From Litorivivens sp041625575 (lineage in GTDB: Bacteria; Pseudomonadota; Gammaproteobacteria; Pseudomonadales; Spongiibacteraceae), in contig JBFJTG010000067.1 in assembly GCA_041625575.1 (NCBI GenBank), positions 1-16,967 on the forward strand: a stretch of 16,967 nt of DNA, in the 5' to 3' direction. The notes under the pieces are model-generated. The model saw only the letters and a program-made list of their open reading frames with translations. It was not told the DNA's origin and did no database searches. The translations under genes were made by a program, and so were the position numbers. Shown piece by piece: positions 8,491-15,682 of the stretch (position 1 is its first letter; each line of letters begins with the position of its first letter).

Positions 8491-8760
8491 CTAGTTACCC
8501 ACCTTATTAACCAAACTTGAATTCATGGCACTGCCATCGTCTTTACGGTAGGCTTTTATAATTTGCTCCGCTTTTTGCCCGTCCAAACCGCTATCCGCGA
8601 CATCGGCATGACCCGCCGTTGTGTCAACTGTTTGATGAAGGGTGTTGTGGCCGGTCGAGTCTCCATGGCGACTACCCAACTTGTCAGGCCCTGCACATGC
8701 AACCAGGATTAGCGATACGAAAACTGACACTATTAACGTCATGATCGATTGATTACTCAT
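8491..8760 (-). CDS. Small lipoprotein with a His-containing segment, inside the tad operon
   Basis: An 89-residue predicted lipoprotein of unrecognised family. The signal is hydrophobic from residue 6 and ends in a lipobox L-V-A-C with Cys22. The mature part is about 68 residues, polar and Gly/Asp/Ser-rich, with four histidines in 20 positions (32, 38, 42, 51) and an amphipathic stretch near 61-73. I chose the ATG at 8760 because AAGGAG lies nine bases upstream; a longer in-frame reading to 8784 would put the signal after extra polar residues. Its start overlaps the rcpA stop by eight bases, so it is translated with the secretin. By position and lipidation it may serve like RcpB or CpaD, helping the secretin, but I see no sequence match to either. 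Confidence 0.75.
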   Translation of the reverse strand: MSNQSIMTLIVSVFVSLILVACAGPDKLGSRHGDSTGHNTLHQTVDTTAGHADVADSGLDGQKAEQIIKAYRKDDGSAMNSSLVNKVGN

Positions 8761-10174
8761 GTCCGACCGCTCCTTCAAAGCCACTCACATTAACATTCGT
8801 GTTCTTTGATGCACTTCCTGACTTTGAGAACCATGTTTTCCAGAACCGGTAATCACGATTCCCCTCCATTCCGCCCAGCAAGTACCAATCCAGCTGAGAG
8901 GGAGGGACAATATTGTCAGTTGGCAAACTGACAGTGCCCTGTCTAACCGGTTTAACAAGCCTCGGAGTGACAACGATAACGAGCTCTGTCTCTTCCCGAT
9001 TGAAACTGTTACTTCTAAATAGTGCTCCCAGTATCGGCAGATCGCCTAACCAGGGGAACTGGCGAATCGATTCAATCAAATTGCTTTCCAGTAGGCCCGC
9101 AATCGCAAAACTTTGGCCGTCGCCCATCTCAATGGTGCTGCTCATGCGACGCGTATTGATAGATGGAATCGCCAGGCCACCCCCTAAGGAAAACGACCGA
9201 CTATCATCTATAGACGACACTTCCGTTTGGAGTTTGAGATTAATCTGGTCGGAACTAAGAACAGTGGGAGTGAAATTCAACCCTACCCCAAACTCTTTGA
9301 ACTCTATCGTCACCGCACCAGAATTCTCAGCTTGAGCTACCGGAATCGGGATCTCCCCACCAGCCAGAAAGTTGGCTTCCTGACCGGACAGAGCGACGAG
9401 ATTCGGTTCAGCCAATGTTCTGGCCAAACCTTTTTGCTCCAGGGCGGTCAATCTGAGGTTCAAGAAGTCTGCAGCGCTGCCGCCGATATCAACAAAGTCA
9501 ACCAAACCAAATGCGTTAACCGCCGGCGCGCCCGTTACAACAGTCGTAACGGCGACACCGTCGTTTCCGAACAGGGTCTCTATCCCAAGCTCCTTTAACG
9601 AGGCCCGGGCAACTTCTGATATTTTCACTTCAAGCATCACCTGATGCCCACCGCCAACCTGAAGTAAGTTAATAACGTTTTTTGCAGGAACGTAACTTCG
9701 TGCCACCGCCAGCGCTTTTTCCATTGCATAGGTGTTGGATATCTTCCCGGACATAATTACGGAGTCGTTTGAGCCTCGGACTTCAATACCCGCCTCCTCC
9801 GGCATAACTTCATACAGCTTGCGCTTAATACCTGACAGGTCGTAGCCCACCACAACGTCCATCAAGGCTACCAAATCGCGTCTTTTGTTCTTGAACACCA
9901 GGTTTGTATGCCCTGGCTTGATACCAAGTATAAGAACTTGCTTGGAGGATAGGAGTTTTATATCTGCGACTTCGGGATTACCAATTACCACCTGATCTAA
10001 CGCATCAGTTGCTCTGATAATCTGCGATTTCCCTACTGGCAGCCGCAACTCAACTTCTTCATTTCCCTTCGATCCGAACTCTAGTCGATATGGCGCTGCC
10101 TCTGCGAGACTAGAAATAACCATAGCCGCCACGAGTATCCGAAGACTTTTAGATATCTGACTTGATGCTATCAT
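8753..10174 (-). CDS. rcpA: RcpA/CpaC, outer-membrane secretin of the Tad pilus
   Basis: A 473-residue secretin. It has a signal peptide at about residues 1-27 (cleavage near A-E-A), an N-terminal pilus-secretin domain at about 40-110, a BON-like domain at about 115-175, and the secretin domain at about 230-410. Characteristic stretches are GGEIPIPVAQ, EFKEFGVGLNFTPTVL, and FPWLGDLPILGALFRSNSF, followed by ELVIVVTPRLVKP, which closes the beta-barrel core. It forms the multimeric outer-membrane channel through which the pilus passes. I chose the ATG at 10174, which has GGAG seven bases upstream; the GTG just before it at 10177 overlaps the spacer and is less likely. It follows rcpC by 47 bases. 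Confidence 0.94.
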   Translation of the reverse strand: MIASSQISKSLRILVAAMVISSLAEAAPYRLEFGSKGNEEVELRLPVGKSQIIRATDALDQVVIGNPEVADIKLLSSKQVLILGIKPGHTNLVFKNKRRDLVALMDVVVGYDLSGIKRKLYEVMPEEAGIEVRGSNDSVIMSGKISNTYAMEKALAVARSYVPAKNVINLLQVGGGHQVMLEVKISEVARASLKELGIETLFGNDGVAVTTVVTGAPAVNAFGLVDFVDIGGSAADFLNLRLTALEQKGLARTLAEPNLVALSGQEANFLAGGEIPIPVAQAENSGAVTIEFKEFGVGLNFTPTVLSSDQINLKLQTEVSSIDDSRSFSLGGGLAIPSINTRRMSSTIEMGDGQSFAIAGLLESNLIESIRQFPWLGDLPILGALFRSNSFNREETELVIVVTPRLVKPVRQGTVSLPTDNIVPPSQLDWYLLGGMEGNRDYRFWKTWFSKSGSASKNTNVNVSGFEGAVGHE

Positions 10175-10221
10175 CACTGCCCTCCAGGCTTTAGCATTCC
10201 TAATTAGTTAGGCCCTTAACT

Positions 10222-11082
10222 CTAGGGTTTCGTGGCAACCGGTTTAACAGGATCGGAATCTTCAACAGTCTTTTCTACGACCTCCAAACCACGAATAATT
10301 TCGATTCGCGGACGTCGCGCACGCTTGTAGATAACCGTTGGGCGATCTTTCTCGATGGTAAGCAGGTCGGTGTATTGAGCAACAGAGACTTCTATTAAAG
10401 ACGCGTCAAACTCGTTACGAAGAACTACATTCAGCTCGCCAAGTTTTTGCGCCAATATCAGCCGCTGTGCATCAAAGGGCGATGTGAGCAAGGTTATCGC
10501 ATTTACCACTTTAGCCTCTGTCGCAGACTCAGAACTATTCTGATCGGCAGCCAGCACTTTCACATTTTGCAGAATAATCCGAGTAACCAGTTTCTCGTCT
10601 TTCCGTCCCGTGTCTGTCGTGTGTAACACATCGACGTAGTCGCCCGGCAAGGCGAACCCACTTACTCCCTTAACCTCATTGGTCATTATGGAAACCGCAC
10701 GCATATCCTCCGGAATTCTGGTGGGTAAACCACCGCGTGCACCGTAGGGGGATAAAACATACTTCAGGATTGGCTCACCCTTCCGGGCCTCTCTAAGCAA
10801 GATCGGTGCGCCTTTGCCTTCCGCTCCTACAACGGCCGCAACGCTACCAAACATACTCTCTGTGGTTGTATCTTTAGGGTAACGAACTACCTGCATATGC
10901 TCCGGAGTGAGTCGGGTTCCCGGCTGGATGTTGACTCTCGCAACCACAACCGGCACCAACTCCAGATCATTTCTAGGCCCACTATTCGCCGTCTCCTGCT
11001 GCAGGTATTGGTTCGTCAAATAGACCGTTGCCCCACCCAAAAGCAACGCCAAGAAAAGTAGTATAAGTGCGCGCAACTGCAT
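10222..11082 (-). CDS. cpaB: RcpC/CpaB, Tad pilus assembly protein with SAF domain
   Basis: A 286-residue periplasmic or membrane-anchored protein. One hydrophobic N-terminal segment covers about residues 5-23, followed by a SAF-like domain at about 45-115 (VVVARVNIQPGTRLTPEHM, then GEPILKYVLSP) and a second beta-rich region with VSGFALPGDYVDVLHT, characteristic of CpaB/RcpC. The C-terminus is basic and Pro-rich. RcpC is thought to act with the RcpA secretin; SAF domains are related to sugar and peptidoglycan binding modules. The ATG start has AAAGGAG eight bases upstream. It is the first assembly gene after the pilin, as in many Tad loci. Confidence 0.93.
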   Translation of the reverse strand: MQLRALILLFLALLLGGATVYLTNQYLQQETANSGPRNDLELVPVVVARVNIQPGTRLTPEHMQVVRYPKDTTTESMFGSVAAVVGAEGKGAPILLREARKGEPILKYVLSPYGARGGLPTRIPEDMRAVSIMTNEVKGVSGFALPGDYVDVLHTTDTGRKDEKLVTRIILQNVKVLAADQNSSESATEAKVVNAITLLTSPFDAQRLILAQKLGELNVVLRNEFDASLIEVSVAQYTDLLTIEKDRPTVIYKRARRPRIEIIRGLEVVEKTVEDSDPVKPVATKP

Positions 11083-11179
11083 TCCGATTGCTCCTTTGAT
11101 CAGCGCATCGACCTATAACAGACTTGATATATCGCAACCTGAAATTCGATTCGACACAGCTTTAGAGATAGACAGAGAC

Positions 11180-11194
11180 GGCAGCGTTTCTGCC
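11180..11194 (-). promoter_or_regulatory. Small GC hairpin between flp and rcpC, possible attenuator
   Basis: The inverted repeat GGCAG, five-base loop, CTGCC lies 20 bases after the flp stop in the 131-base flp-rcpC gap. Read on the minus strand it is followed by a pyrimidine-rich stretch (GTCTCTGTCTATCTC) rather than a clean T run. It could cause partial termination or protect the pilin mRNA 3' end, so that pilin is made in excess over the assembly proteins. The stem is short, so this is only a candidate. Confidence 0.35.
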
Positions 11195-11213
11195 ATGTCA
11201 TTTCCCGAAGCAA

Positions 11214-11426
11214 TCAGCTAGATTCCTCAGTACAGTCGATATCGCTATCCGGAATTCCATCAGAGATTGCGGTACAGACACTCTCAAATCCTTCCTCGAC
11301 AGCGCCGCGCATGATCGTTACGGAAGCAATTAGTGCCACGGCAAATACCGCGACCATAATTGCGTACTCAACCATTGTTGCGCCTCCTTGAGACTTCCTT
11401 GAAATATTGCGACGAAAGTTTTTCAT
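11214..11426 (-). CDS. flp: Flp/Fap-type major pilin prepilin
   Basis: A 70-residue class IVb prepilin. The basic leader of 15 residues ends QGG, then mature ATMVEYAIMVAVF with Glu at +5 and Tyr at +6, the Flp signature for prepilin peptidase cleavage after Gly15. The mature protein of about 55 residues is a single hydrophobic helix followed by an acidic tail (GIPDSDIDCTEESS) with two cysteines (one in the FESVCTAIS stretch and one in the tail), which may pair. The ATG has GGAG eight bases upstream. It heads the operon after a long leader region. Flp monomers polymerise into bundled adhesive pili. Confidence 0.93.
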   Translation of the reverse strand: MKNFRRNISRKSQGGATMVEYAIMVAVFAVALIASVTIMRGAVEEGFESVCTAISDGIPDSDIDCTEESS

Positions 11427-11925
11427 AAAACTATCTCCATTAGCCTAAGTATATTCACCGACAGTCGCCACGCATTCGATACCGCCTTTTGATGACGCCT
11501 TGCAGTAGTTATAGCCAAGGTTTCGATTATTGCTCTGCGTCTCTTTTTGTTTTCTTTTTCAGTTTCTGATGTAGTAAACAACTTAGGCGGGAAAGTAAGA
11601 TAATTTTTGACTTGCTTTATAATTGTTTATTGATCTCAATCCGTATATATCCCTAGAACAAATGCAGCAGTCACAGCTTTTTTTAATAATTATTTAGTCT
11701 TATCCTCATTCTATTTTCTGCTTAAAAATACCGTTAACGAAATCGGCCTAACGACCATGTATCGAGATTTGCGCACTAGCGGTCACGCTGTCGGCCCACC
11801 GTCAAGCAATAAGAGGCTTAGCCTTATCATCGAGGGTAAGAACAGCCACGGAACTGGTGGCGAAACAGATTTTCTGCACTAAACTCACAACGATGGCCTT
11901 AAGATCATTCTAGGAAGCTCGAAAC
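11427..11925. promoter_or_regulatory. Divergent regulatory region between flp and the decaheme cytochrome operon
   Basis: This is 499 bases without a credible gene. The core (about 11595-11735) is strongly AT-rich and must hold promoters for both the pilus operon (minus) and the cytochrome operon (plus). TATAAT occurs on the plus strand at 11618-11623 and TATATA at 11644-11649, but neither has a convincing -35 at 16-18 bases, so I do not assign a start site. The flp leader includes a purine-rich A-tract on the minus strand (about 11533-11566). Near the cytochrome start there are small inverted repeats, GCCAC/GTGGC at 11845-11861 and CAGA/TCTG at 11866-11876, which may fold in its leader. Confidence 0.6.
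11629..11640. promoter_or_regulatory. 12-base palindrome in the divergent region, candidate operator
   Basis: ATTGA-TC-TCAAT is a perfect five-base inverted repeat with a two-base centre, located in the most AT-rich part of the divergent region and close to a TATAAT and a TATATA. A dimeric regulator could bind here and affect both operons. It does not match the FNR spacing (TTGAT, four bases, ATCAA). A palindrome of this length can arise by chance in AT-rich DNA. Confidence 0.25.
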
Positions 11926-12867
11926 GTGCGAATAAAGAATACATTAGCCACACTATTTGTTTGCGCAGTCTGTTTGGTCCTGGCGCCTGCGCAGGCCAGT
12001 CCGAATAGTGAATCTACAGACGCCGCTTACGCTAAAGGCGACCCCCAGCTATGCCTGGGCTGCCACGGCGCGAATAGTGCGCGACCGGCAAGCGGTATAC
12101 TTTCAACGCCCCACGGACAGACCGGCCACCCCAGCGGCCCAATGAGCAAACAGGGCTGCCAAACCTGTCACGGCCCAGCCTCAAAACACCTGAGTGTCTA
12201 CAAGGACGGCAAGCCAACAAAACCGCCTGTTACTTATTCTGGCGACGCAACGCCGGTCGAAGTCCAGAACCAAAGTTGCCTCGGATGCCATGAAAATCAA
12301 TCTCGCAGCCACTGGGCGGGTAGCACGCATCAGTTCGCGGGTGTCTCCTGCGCCAACTGCCATACGATCCATAAGCCCAAAGACCCGGTTATGGAGAAGC
12401 ACAGCCAAAAGGAGGTGTGTTTTTCCTGCCATAAGAGCCAGCGTGCCGATGTGCATAAACCCAGTGCACATCCCATACTCAATGATCTTATGACCTGCAG
12501 CGACTGCCACAGTCCTCATGGCAGTTCTGCAGAGGCTTTATTGGTAAAGCCATCGGTGAATGAAACCTGCTTCCAATGCCACGCCGAAAAGCGCGGACCC
12601 TTTTTATGGGAGCATGCTCCCGTACAGGAAAATTGCAGCAACTGTCACCAACCACACGGTAGCGTTCACGAACCCATGCTTAAAGCCCGGGGACCCTGGC
12701 TCTGCCAGCAGTGCCATGTCGCAGCCTTTCACCCAAGCACCGCCTATAGCGGCAGCGGTATTCCACCCAGCGGGGCAGCCCAGCAAATGCTGTCCAAAGA
12801 CTGTTTGAATTGCCACACCAAGGTACACGGCTCTAACCATCCATCGGGCGTGCGCTTAACACGCTAG
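11926..12867 (+). CDS. mtrA: Periplasmic decaheme cytochrome c, MtrA/DmsE/PioA family
   Basis: A 313-residue secreted cytochrome. A signal peptide covers about residues 1-24 (cleavage A-Q-A before Ser25). Ten CXXCH heme sites begin at Cys43, 78, 118, 142, 165, 191, 215, 237, 260 and 293. Repeats such as CSDCHSPHGS and CSNCHQPHGS are typical of the DmsE/MtrA family. In Shewanella, MtrA sits inside the MtrB barrel and passes electrons across the outer membrane; PioA does the reverse in phototrophic Fe(II) oxidisers. The length is close to MtrA/DmsE and lacks the long N-terminal extension of PioA. The start is GTG with AGGAAG eight bases upstream. The barrel gene follows after 20 bases, so the two form an operon. 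The symbol is at family level; direction of electron flow is not decided. Confidence 0.93.
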   Translation: MRIKNTLATLFVCAVCLVLAPAQASPNSESTDAAYAKGDPQLCLGCHGANSARPASGILSTPHGQTGHPSGPMSKQGCQTCHGPASKHLSVYKDGKPTKPPVTYSGDATPVEVQNQSCLGCHENQSRSHWAGSTHQFAGVSCANCHTIHKPKDPVMEKHSQKEVCFSCHKSQRADVHKPSAHPILNDLMTCSDCHSPHGSSAEALLVKPSVNETCFQCHAEKRGPFLWEHAPVQENCSNCHQPHGSVHEPMLKARGPWLCQQCHVAAFHPSTAYSGSGIPPSGAAQQMLSKDCLNCHTKVHGSNHPSGVRLTR

Positions 12868-12887
12868 CCAACAACGAGGCTGCATCG

Positions 12888-15116
12888 ATGAAAGAATCAG
12901 TCAACAATATTACTGGACAACGCACCCGGAAGAGCATCAAGGCACCGACACTGCTATTGGTATGTCTAGGTTACGCAGCCATCGGCTACACTGATCAAGT
13001 TAGGGACGCCAGCATCACCTTAGGTACCGGCTACGTGAGTGACGCCAACCCGAGATACGGAAATTACAGCGGCCTGGATTCCGAGCGCCTGTACCCGATC
13101 ATTGACTTCTCTATAGCCAGTAAGCCTGAGTGGGATTCTGGTGATTCAAGCTACTGGTACGGTAGTGGCAAGAACCTCGGTCTAGAGTCCCGACAGCTAT
13201 CATTTACCGGTGGCACCTATGGCGCTCAGCGCTTTAGCGCCGACTATGTCGAGATTGTCAAAAGTGGCTTAATTGGTGGGAAAACCGTTTTTACCAACAA
13301 AGGATCGACAGACCTGCGATTGCCGTCGGCTTGGGTCGCGGCGACCTCAACCAACGGTATGAGCGGCTTGACCTCGCCCTTACCCGAGGTAGACGAATCC
13401 CTTAAACGACAGCGCCTGACACTCGCCTATCAAATAGAACCGAGTACAAAGTGGCAGCTTGATCTCAGCTTCAAGCACGAAGTCAAAGACGGCAATCAGT
13501 TTAAATACGGAATAATAGGAAACACTGGGGGTAATCCTCGCGCCGTCGCCCTGCCCAGCCCCGTCGACTACACCGTCAACGAATTTCAGCTGACCAGCAG
13601 CTATAGTCACGGAGATTATGCTTTCCAGATTGGTTATGAGCTCGGTCTATTCGAGAATTCAAATAATTCACAGCAGTGGCAAAACCCCTTCCGCGCCATA
13701 AACGGATGGGATTCATCAGCTGGCTATCCCTCGGGACGTGGAGCCATTGCACTGGAGCCCGATAACCAATATCAACATTTATTCGCAACAGGCTTGTGGC
13801 GGATTTCCAGGCAATCCTCATTAAACGGCAGTATTCACTACTCACTGATGGAGCAGGACGAAAGTTATCTGCCGTATAGCGTGAACCAAAACCTCACGGT
13901 TACTACGCCTTTGCCGAGGTCTTCACTGGACGGCAAGGTGGATGTCTGGCGAGTGAAGCTTGGCTATCAAAATACCCTCAGCCGTCGACTCGCGCTGCGC
14001 GCAAACCTTCACTATGAAGATAAGGACAACAAAACGCCCAGCGACCTTTATGTTTATATTGGGGGTGACTCACAAAATCAGGATAGCGCTACCTCCAGTC
14101 GCGCACGCTACAACTTGCCGCACAGCACGGAGCAAAGCAGCGCAGACACTGCATTACGTTATAGGCTGAGCAAATCTCACACCCTTAACGGAACCTTGAA
14201 ACACAAAAAAACAACACGCGACTACTCGGAAGTAGAAACGATGCGTGAAAATACTGCGCAATTGGGACTGCAAAGTAACCTCGCCCCCGCGCTAAGCACT
14301 TACCTGCGTATTGAGCAATCGGATAGAGATCCTTCTCGCTACCGCGGAGATGTTCCCTATCTCGCTTCACATACATCCACCTATGTCGCCGCACAACCCG
14401 CGGGTGAACGCTTTGAGAATCACCCCCTTTTAAGAAAATACTATCTCGCCGAGCGTCAGCGTCGCCAGCTTGCTATGGGGTTTAACCTTGCCCTCGACGA
14501 AAATATAAATATTGGCGTCGGCTACCAGCGCTCCAAAGATGACTACGACGATTCCGTATTTGGGCTTCAGGCAGCTCGCGTTCAATCGCTGCAAATCGAC
14601 CTGTCAGTATTGGTTTCTGAGGACATAAGCTGGGGCGCGTTTGCCAGCACAGAAACCTACGAATCTACTATGGCATCCAGAAGTTTTCGCGGCTCTGCAA
14701 TAGCCACCGATTCAATAGACTCCACGCGCAACTGGTGGCACGACAACGAAGACATAGCTAAAACCCTAGGCGCAAATATCAACATTGCCAACTTTGCTCC
14801 CAACACCGACTTCGCACTACGTTACCTAGTTTCAAATACAGAAAGCGAATATGACACCACCACGGCCAGCTCGCTAAGCGCGCTCCCCATTCCCCAACAA
14901 GGCGATAAATTGATTCGACTCTCTGCCGAGTTTACCTACCACTACGGCGCTAACATAGACGTATCTTTGGGCCTGGCACATGAAACCTACGACGCCATCG
15001 ATTTCAGCTACAACAATGTACAGGTAAATACCTTAAACAATGTGATCACACCCGGAAACGTGAGCCCGCGCTACTCCGTAAACGAAATTCTGACTTCATT
15101 AACTTACCGATTCTAG
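12888..15116 (+). CDS. mtrB: Outer-membrane beta-barrel of the MtrB/PioB decaheme-associated family
   Basis: A 742-residue protein with an N-terminal hydrophobic export signal (about residues 20-33, after an unusually long polar n-region) and then a long series of alternating amphipathic strands with Tyr/Phe/Trp girdles, ending in Phe (SLTYRF), the usual signal for barrel insertion by BamA. An early stretch with ITLGTGYVSDANPRYGNYSGL is characteristic of the MtrB/PioB family. The barrel sheaths the decaheme protein so that hemes span the outer membrane. The mature protein contains no cysteine, so the N-terminal CXXC of Shewanella MtrB is missing. The ATG has GAGG eight bases upstream. It ends 24 bases before the stop of the convergent tetraheme gene. 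Confidence 0.9.
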   Translation: MKESVNNITGQRTRKSIKAPTLLLVCLGYAAIGYTDQVRDASITLGTGYVSDANPRYGNYSGLDSERLYPIIDFSIASKPEWDSGDSSYWYGSGKNLGLESRQLSFTGGTYGAQRFSADYVEIVKSGLIGGKTVFTNKGSTDLRLPSAWVAATSTNGMSGLTSPLPEVDESLKRQRLTLAYQIEPSTKWQLDLSFKHEVKDGNQFKYGIIGNTGGNPRAVALPSPVDYTVNEFQLTSSYSHGDYAFQIGYELGLFENSNNSQQWQNPFRAINGWDSSAGYPSGRGAIALEPDNQYQHLFATGLWRISRQSSLNGSIHYSLMEQDESYLPYSVNQNLTVTTPLPRSSLDGKVDVWRVKLGYQNTLSRRLALRANLHYEDKDNKTPSDLYVYIGGDSQNQDSATSSRARYNLPHSTEQSSADTALRYRLSKSHTLNGTLKHKKTTRDYSEVETMRENTAQLGLQSNLAPALSTYLRIEQSDRDPSRYRGDVPYLASHTSTYVAAQPAGERFENHPLLRKYYLAERQRRQLAMGFNLALDENINIGVGYQRSKDDYDDSVFGLQAARVQSLQIDLSVLVSEDISWGAFASTETYESTMASRSFRGSAIATDSIDSTRNWWHDNEDIAKTLGANINIANFAPNTDFALRYLVSNTESEYDTTTASSLSALPIPQQGDKLIRLSAEFTYHYGANIDVSLGLAHETYDAIDFSYNNVQVNTLNNVITPGNVSPRYSVNEILTSLTYRF

Positions 15117-15133
15117 CGGCGAATACGCTTTAT

Positions 15134-15148
15134 AAAACTATCAGTTTT
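15134..15148. terminator. Weak hairpin between converging cytochrome operons
   Basis: AAAACT-ATC-AGTTTT is a six-base perfect inverted repeat with a three-base loop. It lies in and next to the stop codon of the tetraheme gene and just after the barrel gene. The stem is AU-rich, so it is a weak Rho-independent terminator at best; it is the only hairpin I see in the 24-base gap between the two stops. Confidence 0.3.
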
Positions 15149-15668
15149 CCACGCCAGGTAGCTTGTGCGCGATACCTTTGTGACAGTCTATACAGGTCGA
15201 ACCTGCCGACAACACCGACTCATGCATTAACCTCATTGAATCATCTGACATTCGGCTTGGGGTATGGCAATTTCGGCACGATGCAGAATCGTCTTCTTCC
15301 ATTCCCTGCCAAACAGTCTTCGCCATTTGTTCACGGCGGGCTTCGTATTTCTCTGGAGTATCCAGAGTTCCCAGCATATGATGCCAGACCTCCCTTGCGG
15401 CAATAATCTTGCGCTTCATTTTGGGCACAAAAGCTTTAGGGATATGGCAATCGCCGCATGTTACGCCAACTCCGGCGTGGTTGCTGGCATGGGGCTTATC
15501 CAGAGATTCTTGATAGGGAAATGCCTGCATTTCGTGGCAACTAATACAAAATTCCTCGGTACTCGTGGCCTTCATGGTCGCATCAAAACCTAATAGCAAC
15601 AGTATTCCCACGACAATACCGACCAGCAGAACAAGTACCGTTGCCACACCCTTAGTTCGAAAAGTCAT
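15141..15668 (-). CDS. Tetraheme c-type cytochrome of the NapC/NirT/CymA family (quinol dehydrogenase)
   Basis: A 175-residue inner-membrane-anchored cytochrome. One membrane helix spans about residues 8-28; the rest is periplasmic. Four CXXCH sites begin at Cys41, 71, 131 and 159, in the family pattern with a long helical segment between the second and third (about 85-125). NapC/NirT/CymA proteins oxidise menaquinol or ubiquinol and reduce periplasmic partners. At this length and heme number it is closest to CymA, which feeds MtrA and other reductases in Shewanella. The ATG has GGGAG upstream. It follows the prenyltransferase gene by 14 bases, so they share a transcript. Its natural partner is probably the decaheme protein encoded next door, which is inference from position. 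Confidence 0.9.
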   Translation of the reverse strand: MTFRTKGVATVLVLLVGIVVGILLLLGFDATMKATSTEEFCISCHEMQAFPYQESLDKPHASNHAGVGVTCGDCHIPKAFVPKMKRKIIAAREVWHHMLGTLDTPEKYEARREQMAKTVWQGMEEDDSASCRNCHTPSRMSDDSMRLMHESVLSAGSTCIDCHKGIAHKLPGVEN

Positions 15669-15682
15669 CGTAATGCTCCCTA

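Noticed and set aside
11498..11518. Sigma54-like element (TTGGC then CTGCA) on the minus strand upstream of flp
   Set aside because: The GG and GC pairs are separated by 11 bases rather than the required 10, and the rest of the consensus is poor.
11618..11649. TATAAT and TATATA boxes as promoters of the divergent operons
   Set aside because: Neither has a good -35 at 16-18 bases on the relevant strand, so they may be only AT-rich chance matches.
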